Positions 41,404 to 52,464 of a DNA stretch of 64,000 nucleotides are shown piece by piece. Each line of letters starts with the position of its first letter. The stretch's first letter is position 1. Source of the DNA: Flectonema sp. DT1601 (lineage: Eukaryota; Euglenozoa; Diplonemea; Diplonemida; Diplonemidae). Position numbers and translations under genes: made by a program. The stretch is from assembly GCA_964019425.1 (NCBI GenBank), contig OZ025809.1:434001-498000 (forward strand). Reading direction: 5' to 3'. The notes beneath the pieces were generated by a model. That model ran no database searches, had not been told where the DNA came from, and worked only from the letters and a program-made list of their open reading frames with translations.

Positions 41404-41624
41404 CTAGTAGAGACCACCAATGTTGTGCGTTGATAGGCAAGGTGACCAACCTTGACATTCTTTCTTTTCTCTCCTGTTGTGACAAACACAAAATACACAC
41501 ACAGCTTACAGTGTGTTCTTTGTGTATGTTTTCTTCAGGTGTGAGTAGTTTTTTTGTTCTTGCTCTTCAGAGAGGGCCTTAGCCAAAAGCTAACAGTCCA
41601 AATCTCACCTGGTAAACTCAACTC
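41404..41624 (-). repeat. 220-bp module, copy 9
   Basis: Reverse copy with a slightly different end (GGTAAACTCAACTC) and GAGAGGGCC in place of GGGAGGGCC. Its twin is copy 14 at 58410-58630. Confidence 0.85.
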
Positions 41625-42755
41625 AGTCCTTGTCAGTTTTGGCATCAAACCTGTAATGGTTTAATCATTACAAGTTATTTACTGAAATATTTGTTCTAAA
41701 AGTTGCTAAGCATTTCTCACTTAGAAATTTCTTATTTTTTTATTTTCAGCTTAATTAGCTACAAATTGTTTCTACTAAGTGTTTCTCACTTAGATTTTTT
41801 TTTTGCTTTTCAGCTCCTTAAAAGCTGCTAAGTGTTTCTGCTAAGTGTTTCTCACTTAGAATTTTATTGTTATGTTCGTTTTCTATCCCCTCTTCTAATC
41901 CCTTTTGTTCAAAAAAAGCGATGAGAAATTTCTCTCATTCATGCTAAGATGCACTCTGAACTTTGATTTTTTGATCTGAGTGTGAGGGAATGACCTGTTA
42001 GTGCATTGGGCATAAGCTGGGCTGCAGTTTAGATGTCTTAGGTGTTAATAAGGGGTTCCTCTTAGCATTTTTCTTTGTTCCCACCTTATGATTTTCTTGA
42101 AGAAAAAAAATAGAAGTCATAATGGTGCTTCCCTCTGGAAGGGTTGTAAGCCATGGTGTCCAACTAAATTAAAGGACAAGTCTGGGATAATCCCTGCCAG
42201 AGGGGCGAGTATTCTACCATGGTTGAAATACTCTGGCAACTGATCTTCAATTTTATGTTGTTTGTTAGCTGCTGGTGTATCCTGATCATGTGTTGATACT
42301 TGCATTTTTTTATTTGTAATCTTCTATTACAATTCTCTTTCTGTTCTGGTCTGTTACTTCATTTGTCTTGTTTAACTTCAGTTATATCCATTTTACTTTT
42401 TATTGTTTCCCATCTACTTTTTATTTTCTATTAGTTCTGGTAAGAAATTCCTGGGCAGCAAGAAGGAAAGCAGTTTAGTACTTCTGGGTGTTTGGCATCA
42501 CCCCCCATAGTGAGCAAGTACAACAGGTAGCATTGGTAGTCTGTTGATCCTGAGTGATCCCAGCTACAGTTTTGTTTTTCTTTCTTTTTTTTAGAAGAAG
42601 ATCAGGACATCCTAGCACTGCTGGATAGTTGCTGAATGCAGGGCCTGCCTGTGGCATTATAATAACAGGCTATGTAGTTCATAGTTTACCTTTGATTTTA
42701 TAACTTCACACAGGGTACTATGAACGATGAGAGATCCAGTGGGATCACTCAGGGT
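41625..42755. repeat. Hairpin block, hAT piece and 450-bp block
   Basis: Same order as 33859-35005 but slightly diverged (TTTAATCATTACAAG, GCGATGAGAAATTTC). Part of the segment repeated 17 kb to the right. Confidence 0.75.
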
Positions 42756-42975
42756 CTAGTAGAGACCACCAATGTTGTGCGTTGATAGGCAAGGTGACCA
42801 ACCTTGACATTCTTTCTTTTCTCTCCTGTTGTGACAAACACAAAATACACACACAGCTTACAGTGTGTTCTTTGTGTATGTTTTCTTCAGGTGTGAGTAG
42901 TTTTTTTGTTCTTGCTCTTCAGGGAGGGCCTTAGCCAAAAGCTAACAGTCCAAATCTCACCTGGTAACTTAACTC
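42756..42975 (-). repeat. 220-bp module, copy 10
   Basis: Reverse copy, followed by the hairpin block (42976-43302) and then forward copy 11. This repeats the arrangement at 35006-35773. Confidence 0.85.
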
Positions 42976-43302
42976 ATTCTTTGTCAGTTTTGGCATCAAA
43001 CCTGTAATGGTTACATTAACTACCATTTCAACAGGTTATTTACTGAAATATTTGTTCTAAAAGTTGCTAAGTATCTCTCACTTAGAAATTTTTTAATTTT
43101 TTTATTTTCAGCTCAATTAGCTACAAAGTGTTTCTACTAGTGTTTCTCACTTAGATTTTTTTTGTGCTTTTCAGCTCCTTAAAAGCTGCTAAGTATTTCT
43201 GCTAAGTGTTTCTCACTTAGAATCTTATTGTTATGTTCGTTTTCTATCCCTTCTCCTATCCCTTTTGTTCAAAAAAAGCGGGAGGAAATTCTCTCATTCA
43301 CG

Positions 43303-43520
43303 GAGTTAAGTTACCAGGTGAGATTTGGACTGTTAGCTTTTGGCTAAGGCCCTCCCTGAAGAGCAAGAACAAAAAAACTACTCACACCTGAAGAAAACAT
43401 ACACAAAGAACACACTGTAAGCTGTGTGTGTATTTTGTGTTTGTCACAACAGGAGAGAAAAGAAAGAATGTCAAGGTTGGTCACCTTGCCTATCAACGCA
43501 CAACATTGGTGGTCTCTACT
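43303..43520 (+). repeat. 220-bp module, copy 11, fused to the LINE
   Basis: Forward copy that stops at GGTCTCTACT, exactly at the defined module end, and passes into LINE sequence. It supplies an in-frame ATG and about 31 codons to the LINE frame. Confidence 0.85.
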
Positions 43521-46500
43521 TAATTTTCAAAAAGGCTTTAGGAAAGGTGTCTCTGGGTGTATCGAACATGCCACGATCACCTCAGAGATTTTTAAAGAAG
43601 TGAAAGCTCTCCGGAAAAACCTAACAATTGTCTGGGTGGATTTGGCAGATGCTTTCGGCTCAGTCAAACATCAATTAATTTTCTTTGCTTTAAAATATTT
43701 CGGAATTCACGAAAGAATAATCGGTTTCTATAAAAGGTATTATTCCTCCATGCGCGTCCAAATCAGAGTTGGAGAAGGCCTGACGCCCACTATCCCTTTT
43801 GAAGTTGGTGTCTTTCAAGGCTGCGTTTCCTCCCCAACCCTTTTTAATTTGGTATTCCAACTACTGCTCTTTTCCTTAGCAGTTCATCAACAGGAAGCCT
43901 ACGAGTTTAACAATAAATCCCTCCAACTATTAGTTGCAGCTTTTGCTGATGATTTACAACTTACCACGTCATCAAAGGCGGGGGCAAAATTGCTAATCAA
44001 GTCGCTCGAACAGTTTCTTTCCTGGTCTCGAGGTATGAAAGCGAAACCCCAGAAATGCATTGCCCACAGCTTTGTACAAGGGAAACCAGCTAACCCGGAC
44101 CTGAAGATTAACAATGTTCCGATTACGAATCTCCAGGAAGCTGGAGAGTTCAAATACCTCGGGCGTTGGTTTGAGCCGAACGCCAAAGAACAGAAATTGC
44201 GAGAGCGCCTGACCACTTTTACCAGGAATTTTTTAAAAAAAGTCGACGCCATGCCACTATATGGGTCTCAGAAGGCTTGGTCTGTCCAACACTTGTTATT
44301 GTCAAGGTTAACATGGAGTTTGATGATCCATGACTTATCTCTCCCTTTTGCCAAAAAAATGGACAAAATTATTAAACCTTTTTTGAAGAAATGGTGGGGA
44401 TTTGTCCGCTCTGCGAACACAGTCATCCTTTTTACCGGTTCAAAGAACACTGTTGGTCTCAGACACAAAAGAGTTGAGACGCTATATAAACAAGCGCAAT
44501 CAATTAAACTAGACATCCTCAGATCCTCACAGGACTCTGACATGCACGGTGTCTACAATGTTATTATGGAGAAATCGTCCAACTGGTCGAAAAAGTTTTC
44601 AGCTTCTGCTGAGTGGGAGCGCCTTATTAAGTTTTTTTCTTACCGTTCTCTTGCGAAGCAATCAGCTGGTCTTGGTCACCGATTGCGCGATCTACGTACT
44701 ACTCGCCCCGATCTCCTTAAGCGTTTTGAAGTGGAAGCCACAGATGAACTACTGAACTCTTTGAATAAATTACAAGTCCAAGGTCAATGGAAGGAGTGGT
44801 CTAAATGTATGATAAACGACTTCACCTGGAATAAGGTACTTAGGGAGGGAAATCCTGCCTATATCTCATTTCAACTGAAAGCGGTTACAAACACCCTCCC
44901 CTCACAAGATAATTTAAAGAGGTGGAACATCACCAATGTGGACCAAAATTGTGTTTTGTGTGGCAAAGTGAATCCTACCCTCAGGCATGTCTTAACAGGC
45001 TGTCCTGTCTCTTTAACACAAGGGAGGTTCACGTGGCGTCACGACAGCGTTCTAAAACGCATTGTTATCTTCTTGGAAGAGTTGATAATAAAAGCCAACA
45101 AAAGAAAAGAAAACCTCCCGCCTCCCTCTCAAACTTTTTTAAAAACAGGGGAAAATAAACCCCTAGAAAGAATTTCTAAAGAGACAGGCGAACTTTCACT
45201 AGCGAATGACTGGGTCATCCTCGACGATGTCGGTGATAACCGCCTAATTGTTCCTCTTGAAGTGTGCCATGTCTCGTCCTCTCTAAGACCAGACATTTTT
45301 ATTTATTCTTTTTTTGCGAAAAGAGCACTGATTTTGGAGCTGACGTGTCCAAATGAAGATCGTTTCGAAACCTCTCATGTCTTAAAGGAAAAGAAATACC
45401 TAAAGCTAAGAGACTCGATCATCGCTAATGGCTTCGACTGTAACATTTTTACTATTGAAGTTGGCGTACGAGGAAACATCTGCATGGACCAGCTGAACAT
45501 CTGGACACGTCACATCGGTTCACCTTTAGCACCAACAAAAGCTTTATTTTGTGAATGCACCAGAATCGCCAGACAGTGCTCATATGTTCTGTTCCAGACG
45601 AGGAACCTCCCCACGTGGCATTCAAGACCACTAATGCGCAGCATTAAAGAAGAACCTGCCACTGCAAGTTTTATAAAAGATGGTAAAGAAATCTTCCCTG
45701 TGGAAGAAGTCAAAATCCACAAAGTAACAAAACTGAAAACGATCGAAAAGCTCACCATTGAAAGATCGTGGCTTGAGAAATGTTTTATCTGGCAAACTTG
45801 TTACGCATCGGCTCTTTCTATTCTACTTATTGCCAATGGTTCTTCCTCCCCGGCCCCTTCTGTTTTGTTAGATGAGGATGAGCTCACTGGACTCTCCTTG
45901 TCATTCTCTTCTATTTCTTCCATCTCTTTCCAGACTCCCCCACCTGAACTCATGTCAACGGGATCGCAAACACTTCCTGCTGATTTCGCTATAGTGATAA
46001 GAACTCAATCTGACATGGGTTCTCAAACCCCCTTGTACAAAAAAAAAGAAGGAAAATTAAGGCTGAAACTTTCCTTGAAATGCCAGATTTTAGAAAACGA
46101 ATTAGAGCAAATGAAAGAACGAATTTTTTATGTTCTATTTTTATTTTACTTTAATGCGATGTCAGCCTCCCTCGAGAAAGACAAGCAGTTACTAAATGGA
46201 TTACCTGTTGAGATCAAAGCTACCAACCAGGATCCATCCTCACTTCCTCCTGCGCCCCCTGTTTTAATTATTGAAAAAGATAGAAAAGAATATGAACTTC
46301 TGGAAGGAGTAATTCAACGGTTAACAGCAGAACGCGATGAATCGAAGACTTCTCTTTCTGCACTAGTTCGACAATATGACTTAGTGGAAGATTACAGGAA
46401 ACGTGAGCTCGCAAATCTGACTCAGAGAGCAGACCTATCGGAAATGGCGCTCTTTAATTACCATCAAAGGTTTGTTCTTCTGTCGAACGAATTGGAGACC

Positions 46501-47313
46501 AAATGTAATGAGGAAAGAGAAAGTAAAATAAGACTTTTCTATACTCAACAGGAGGTCGAGAGTTTGCGTGCCGCGCGTCCCCGTATGACCCACTTTAGTC
46601 AACAAGTTTCCCCCCGAACCCCCGTTCTGTATGAATCTGTTGCTATGATGAAGATAGCAAAGAACTACCTCTCGCTCTTTACAACTACGAGTAGTCTTTT
46701 TACTCCTCTTATTAAATCCCTTATCCCTACCCTTAATTATATCACCCCTCTTTGTCCTCTAGCCTCAATTCCTCCGACAATGCCGCAGAGTGAAGCTCTC
46801 GACCGCACGCCGACCAAGATTTTACGACAAGAGAGTCACGTTATCTCCGTTAAAGAGAATACACCTATTGCGAGACAATGGTCCGAGGGTAGGATTGACT
46901 TACTCGAGAACTACTGTCGAGCAGTAGATGACTCTCTCGAAACAAACGAGAAAGCGGCAGAGCTCTCAGAACAACTTCTGGATGCCCAACTTCGCCTCTC
47001 GGAGCTGAATCACCAACGGTGTACAACTCACGCAGAGCAGCTTGAGCAATCCATGATGTTAACGGGACTGGCGAGCGATTTAAATGCTCAACTCGCCTTG
47101 GCACGGTCTCAAATTGCGGCCCTGAAGTTCCAATTAGCTTCATGGGCAGAAGGTTTGAGTCCGCCAGACACAGAAGAACATGAGGAAAATGAAACTCCGC
47201 CGAGAAAGTCTGAGCGTTCAACTCTGAAAAAACGAACCCCTCCATCAAGATATCGTTACAATCGAAGGAGATGTTCTGCTGATGACGTTCACGGTGACTC
47301 CACCCCCTTGTAA
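43426..47313 (+). CDS. LINE ORF: RT, CCHC, restriction-like endonuclease and coiled-coil tail
   Basis: 1295 codons without a stop. Residues 1-31 come from the 220-bp module. RT: QKGFRKGVSG near 35, motif A VWVDLADAFGSVKH near 70, motif B GVFQGCVSSPTLFN near 130, motif C AFADDLQL near 170 with both Asp intact. Zinc knuckle C-x2-C-x8-H-x4-C (CVLCGK ... HVLTGC) near 508-525. Endonuclease: RPDIFIYS, LILELTCPNED and KEKKYLKLRD near 622-665, the PD-(D/E)xK layout of R2-type elements. From about 780 onward the protein is unlike R2: Ser/Pro linkers and two coiled coils (about 940-1060, 1150-1240), ending in a basic SR-like tail. The N-terminal truncation means it is probably not autonomous. Confidence 0.86.
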   Translation: MCILCLSQQERKERMSRLVTLPINAQHWWSLLNFQKGFRKGVSGCIEHATITSEIFKEVKALRKNLTIVWVDLADAFGSVKHQLIFFALKYFGIHERIIGFYKRYYSSMRVQIRVGEGLTPTIPFEVGVFQGCVSSPTLFNLVFQLLLFSLAVHQQEAYEFNNKSLQLLVAAFADDLQLTTSSKAGAKLLIKSLEQFLSWSRGMKAKPQKCIAHSFVQGKPANPDLKINNVPITNLQEAGEFKYLGRWFEPNAKEQKLRERLTTFTRNFLKKVDAMPLYGSQKAWSVQHLLLSRLTWSLMIHDLSLPFAKKMDKIIKPFLKKWWGFVRSANTVILFTGSKNTVGLRHKRVETLYKQAQSIKLDILRSSQDSDMHGVYNVIMEKSSNWSKKFSASAEWERLIKFFSYRSLAKQSAGLGHRLRDLRTTRPDLLKRFEVEATDELLNSLNKLQVQGQWKEWSKCMINDFTWNKVLREGNPAYISFQLKAVTNTLPSQDNLKRWNITNVDQNCVLCGKVNPTLRHVLTGCPVSLTQGRFTWRHDSVLKRIVIFLEELIIKANKRKENLPPPSQTFLKTGENKPLERISKETGELSLANDWVILDDVGDNRLIVPLEVCHVSSSLRPDIFIYSFFAKRALILELTCPNEDRFETSHVLKEKKYLKLRDSIIANGFDCNIFTIEVGVRGNICMDQLNIWTRHIGSPLAPTKALFCECTRIARQCSYVLFQTRNLPTWHSRPLMRSIKEEPATASFIKDGKEIFPVEEVKIHKVTKLKTIEKLTIERSWLEKCFIWQTCYASALSILLIANGSSSPAPSVLLDEDELTGLSLSFSSISSISFQTPPPELMSTGSQTLPADFAIVIRTQSDMGSQTPLYKKKEGKLRLKLSLKCQILENELEQMKERIFYVLFLFYFNAMSASLEKDKQLLNGLPVEIKATNQDPSSLPPAPPVLIIEKDRKEYELLEGVIQRLTAERDESKTSLSALVRQYDLVEDYRKRELANLTQRADLSEMALFNYHQRFVLLSNELETKCNEERESKIRLFYTQQEVESLRAARPRMTHFSQQVSPRTPVLYESVAMMKIAKNYLSLFTTTSSLFTPLIKSLIPTLNYITPLCPLASIPPTMPQSEALDRTPTKILRQESHVISVKENTPIARQWSEGRIDLLENYCRAVDDSLETNEKAAELSEQLLDAQLRLSELNHQRCTTHAEQLEQSMMLTGLASDLNAQLALARSQIAALKFQLASWAEGLSPPDTEEHEENETPPRKSERSTLKKRTPPSRYRYNRRRCSADDVHGDSTPL

Positions 47314-47720
47314 TTCTCTTTTTCCTTACTTTCACATCACTTTGTTTATTTAGTTTTTTAGCTTATTTATTATTTATTGTTCGTTTTTGTTTGTATTATT
47401 TTATCGATATGTTTATGTCCGTCAGATCATAACGTTAATCAGGTTAATTGTTTATTGTTAATTATAAATGGTCTAAACCCCAATCCAAGTTCCCAAGGCT
47501 TGGCATAGATTTGAGTGACGCCTTACTGGCCTCCTCATCCTCTATGAGTGGTGAGGGGGCCAGCAATGGTTTTTTTTTTTTTTTTTTCTCTTATTTCTTT
47601 TTTTCTTTTTCTTTTACTCTAATATGAAATATTTTTGAACAAAATGTGATTATTAATTTAAAAAAAAAAAAAAAAAAATAATAATGTAAATGAATAAAAA
47701 AAAAAAAAAAAAAAAAAAAC
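43521..47720 (+). mobile_element. RLE-type LINE (R2/NeSL-like grade), 5'-truncated
   Basis: Non-LTR retrotransposon: reverse transcriptase, C-terminal zinc knuckle and restriction-like endonuclease, then a long 3' UTR (47314-47660) and A-rich end (47661-47720). The left boundary is the join with the 220-bp module, so the N-terminal zinc-finger/Myb part and first RT motifs are missing, as is usual for incomplete target-primed insertions. The right flank does not resume the module, so there is no simple target duplication; the locus rearranged before or after insertion. The 3' UTR is shared with 26799-26870. Confidence 0.85.
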
Positions 47721-47774
47721 ATGCCTTGGGAATACAATCAAAGCCCCAATTAATCGGTCCTTTCTTTTTCCTTC

Positions 47775-48235
47775 TTGTCAAGTAATCGCTCCACTCGACG
47801 ATCACCAAAACCGATTGTATTTATATCTGTTCTTTTCTCAACGATCGGCTATACCGACCATTTTTTTTTTTATATAAATAATTGTTTTCTTCTTCTCGAC
47901 GATCAGTTCCAATTGATCGACCTTTTTTTTTTTTCCTTTATTCCTTCCATCCCTCCCGCTCCCCTAATTGTAAATAAAAACAAGATCAGCTCAGCTTGAT
48001 CGTTAATCTTTTTTTCTTTTTTTAATTTAAACTGATTGTATTTATATCTGTTTATTTTTCTCAACGATCGGCTATACCGATCAACCTTTAAAATAATTTC
48101 TTCTTCTCGACGATCAGATCCAAATGATCAACCTTTTCTTTTTTTTTCCTCTATTCCTTCCATCCCTCCCGCTCCCCTATTTGTAATAAAAACAAGATCA
48201 GCTCAGCTTGATCGTTAATTTTTTTTCTTTCTTTT
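47775..48235 (+). repeat. Two direct repeats of about 215 bp
   Basis: Each has ACTGATTGTATTTATATCTG, CTCAACGATCGGCTATACCG, CTTCTCGACGATCAG, CCTTCCATCCCTCCCGCTCC and AAGATCAGCTCAGCTTGATCG. The repeated GATC dyads and the ACTGATTG motif recall the big satellite, so this may be an old relative of it. Confidence 0.75.
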
Positions 48236-48540
48236 TTGTTGGTCTTAGTCAAGACCTTAAACTGACTAACCGGTCTTAATTTTAAATAAGTGTTAACCTA
48301 GTTTCTCTTTTCCTTTTCAATTTCCTTTTAATACTCTCTATCTGGTCTGTTATGTCATATTTCTCATTTAATTTTATCATCCATTTTACTTTTCACTGTT
48401 TCCCATCTACATTTTATTTTCAAATAGTTACGGTCTGTTAAAAAAAAAAAAAAGTTTAAATAAGTTAAATTGAACATGTTAACTCAATTCCTCAATTCTT
48501 CCGTCATGGTCATGACATTCTTTTTCGTTTCTCTAAATGC

Positions 48541-48640
48541 ACAAGAGATACCATCACTCATGAGATACCAACGCACATACGAGATACCAGCACTCCAGAG
48601 ATACCGACACGCTAGAGATACCAAGTCACTTGAGATACCT
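48541..48640 (+). repeat. GAGATACC minisatellite, copy 2
   Basis: Six to seven units of the same GAGATACC array as at 32655-32760, followed by the same flank (AAAAGAAATCAAAAAAGAAG and AACAACCCCTACCACCC), so the whole 32.65-33.1 kb segment is duplicated here. Confidence 0.8.
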
Positions 48641-48829
48641 CCTTGTAAATTAATTCCCGGTATTTCAAATTTGAATTGATAGTGTCAACTCTGCTTGCTG
48701 CTCTTGTTAATGTGTTGTCTCCTGACAGTGATCTTAACTCCTGTAAAAAGAAAAAAAAAAAAGAAATCAAAAAAGAAGAATTTTCAAACGAAGTTATAAC
48801 AACCCCTACCACCCATTATGATCAATTCC

Positions 48830-50902
48830 GCTTGTTTTTTTTTTTTTTTTTTTAAAACAAAAAAAAAATAAAAAATTATAAAAGATTAAACAATGTTATC
48901 ATTGTATTTTTATCGATCGACTATGTCGATTACTTTCTATTTTCCGTCCTGGTCAAGACGCTAAACTGATTGTTTTTTTTTTTTTTTTCCAAAATTAATA
49001 AAAAAGAATATAAAAAAAAAAAAATAAAAAAAAGAATAAACAATGTTATCATTGTTTTTTTATCGTTCGACTTTGTCGACTAATTTCTATTTTCCGTTTT
49101 TTTTCTTAAAAAATAAATAAAAAGAATTTAAAAAAAAAAAAAAAAAAAAAAGAATAAACAATGTTATCATTGTTTTTTTATCGATCGACTATGTCGATTA
49201 CTTTCTATTTTCCGTCCTGGTCAAGACGCTAAACTGATTGTTTTTTTTTTTTTTTTCAAAATTAATAAAAAGGAATATAAAAAAAAAAAAAATAAAAAAA
49301 AGATTAAACAATGTTATCATTGTTTTTTTATCGTTCGACTTTGTCGACTAATTTCTATTTTCCGTTTTTTTTCTTAAAAAATAAATAAAAAGAATTTAAA
49401 AAAAAAAAAAAAAAAAAAAGAATAAACAATGTTATCATTGTTTTTTTTATCGATCGACTATGTCGATTACTTTCTATTTTCCGTCCTGGTCAAGACGCTA
49501 AACTGATTGTTTTTTTTTTTTTTTTTCAAAATTAATAAAAAAGAATATAAAAAAAAAAAATAAAAAAAAGAATAAACAATGTTATCATTGTTTTTTTATC
49601 GTTCGACTTTGTCGACTAAATTCTATTTTCCGTTTTTTTTCTCTTAAAAAATAAATAAAAAGAATTTAAAAAAAAAAAAAAAAAAAAAAGAATAAACAAT
49701 GTTATCATTGTTTTTTTATCGATCGATTTTGTCGACTAATTTCTATTTTCCGTCCTGGTCAGGACGCTAAACTGATTGTTTTTTTTTTTTCAAAATTAAT
49801 AAAAAAAGATTATAAAAAAAAAAAAAAATAAAAAAAAGAATAAACAATGTTATCATTGTTTTTTTATCGTTCGACTTTGTCGACTAATTTCTATTTTCCG
49901 TTTTTTTCTCTTAAAAAATAAATAAAAAGAATTTAAAAAAAAAAAAAAAAAAAAAAGAATAAACAATGTTATCATTGTTTTTTTATCGATCGACTATGTC
50001 GATTACTTTCTATTTTCCGTCCTGGTCAAGACGCTAAACTGATTGTTTTTTTTTTTTTTCAAAATTAATAAAAAAGATTATAAAAAAAAAAAAATAAAAA
50101 AAGAATAAACAATGTTATCATTGTTTTTTTATCGTTCGACTTTGTCGACTAATTTCTATTTTCCGTTTTTTTTCTTAAAAAATAAATAAAAAGAATTTAA
50201 AAAAAAAAAAAAAAAAAAAAGAATAAACAATGTTATCATTGTTTTTTTATCGATCGACTTTGTCGACTAATTTCTATTTTCCGTCCCGGTCAAGACGCTA
50301 AACTGATTGTTTTTTCTAAATAAATAAAAAGAATAAAAAAAAAAAAAAAAAAAAAGAGATTAAACAATGTTATCATTGTTTTTTTTTATCGATCGACTAT
50401 GTCGATTACTTTCTATTTTCCGTCCTGGTCAGGACGCTAAACTGATTGTTTTTTCTTTAAAAAATAAATAAAAAGAATAAAAAAAAAAAAAAAAAAAAAA
50501 AAGAATAAACAATGTTATCATTGTTTTGTTATCGATTGACTTTGTCGACTAATTTCTATTTTCCGTCCTGGTCAAGACGCTAAACTGATTGTTTTTTCTT
50601 TAAAAAATAAATAAAAAGAATAAAAAAAAAAAAAAAACAAAAAAAAAAGAATAAACAATGTTATCATTGTTTTTTTATCGATCGACTATGTCGATCACTT
50701 TCTATTTTTCGTCCTGGTCAGGACGCTAAACTGATTGTTTTTTCTTTAAAATTAATAAAAAGAATAAAAAAAAAAAGAAAAAAGGAATAAACAATGTTAT
50801 CATTGTTTTTATTTTATCGATCGACTATGTCGATTACTTTCTATTTTCCGTCCTGGTCAAGACGCTAAACTGATTGTTTTTTCTTTAAAAAATAATAAGA
50901 AG

Positions 50903-50937
<35 letters not shown>

Positions 50938-51048
50938 TAAACAATGTTATCATTGTTTTTTTATCGATCGACTATGTCGATCACTTTCTATTTTTCGTCC
51001 TGGTCAAGACGCTAAACTGATTGTTTTTTCTTTAAAAATAATAAAAAG

Positions 51049-51082
<34 letters not shown>

Positions 51083-51873
51083 AATAAACAATGTTATCAT
51101 TGTTTTTTTTTTTCGATCGACTATGTCGATCACTTTCTATTTTCCGTCCTGGTCAAGACGTTAAACTGATTGTTTTTTTTTCAAAATTAATAAAAAAGAA
51201 TACAAAAAAAAAATAAAAAAAAAAGAATAAACAATGTTATCATTGTTTTTTTTTATCGATCGACTATGTCGATCACTTTCTATTTTCCGTCCTGGTCAAG
51301 ACGCTAAACTGATTGTTTTTTTTTTCAAAATTAATAAAAAAGAATATAAAAAAAAAATAAAAAAAAAAGAATAAACAATGTTATCATTGTTTTTTTTTTT
51401 ATTGTTCGACTTTGTTGACTAATTTCTATTTTCCGTTTTTTTTTTCTTTTTAAAAAATAAATAAAAAGAATTTAAAAAAAAAAAAAAAAAAAAGAATAAA
51501 CAATGTTATCATTGTTTTTTTTTCATCGATCGACTATGTCGATTACTTTCTATTTTCCGTCCTGGTCAAGACGCTAAACTGATTGTTTTTTTTTTCAAAA
51601 TTAATAAAAAAGAATATAAAAAAAAAAACAAAAACAAAAAGAATAAACAATGTTATCATTGTTTTTTTTTTATCGTTCGACTTTGTCGACTAATTTTTAT
51701 TTTCCGTTTTTTTTTCTTTAAAAATAAATAAAAAGAATTTAAAAAAAAAAAAAAAAAAAGAATAAACAATGTTATCATTGTTTTTTTATCGATCGACTAT
51801 GTCGATCACTTTCTATTTTCCGTCCTGGTCAAGACGCTAAACTGATTGTTTTTTCTTTAAAATATTAAAAAGG

Positions 51874-51905
<32 letters not shown>

Positions 51906-52017
51906 AATAAACAATGTTATCATTGTTTTTTATCGATCGACTATGTCGATCACTTTCTATTTTCCGTCCTGGTCAAGACGCTAAACTGATTGTTTTTTCT
52001 TTAAAAAATAATTAAAA

Positions 52018-52050
<33 letters not shown>

Positions 52051-52151
52051 TTAATCAATGTTATCATTGTTTTTTTATCGATCGACTATGTCGATCACTT
52101 TCAATTTTCCGTCCTGGTCAGGACGCTAAACTGATTGTTTTTTCTTTAAAA

Positions 52152-52186
<35 letters not shown>

Positions 52187-52301
52187 AATAAACAATGTTA
52201 TCATTGTTTTTTTTTTATCGATCGACTATGTCGATTACTTTCTATTTTCCGTCCTGGTCAAGACGCTAAACTGATTGTTTTTTCTTTAAAATAATTAAAA
52301 G

Positions 52302-52337
<36 letters not shown>

Positions 52338-52440
52338 ATAAACAATGTTATCATTTTTTTTTCTATCGATCGACTATGTCGATTAATTTCTATTTTCCGT
52401 CCTGATCGAGACGCTAAACTGATTGTTTCCTTTTTTTAAA
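48830..52440 (+). repeat. Main A/B satellite array, forward
   Basis: About 3.6 kb and roughly 25-27 monomers. Left part alternates A and B monomers strictly; from about 50.2 kb A-type monomers dominate and become homogeneous. Each monomer has long A/T runs between conserved islands: ACAATGTTATCATTGT, ATCGATCGACTATGTCGAT (A) or ATCGTTCGACTTTGTCGAC (B), and, in A only, TCCTGGTCAAGACGC plus AAACTGATTG. It ends at the GAGCATCTCCCTGC tag (52464). Confidence 0.9.
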
Positions 52441-52464
52441 TAATAAAAAAAAAAAAAAAAAAAA

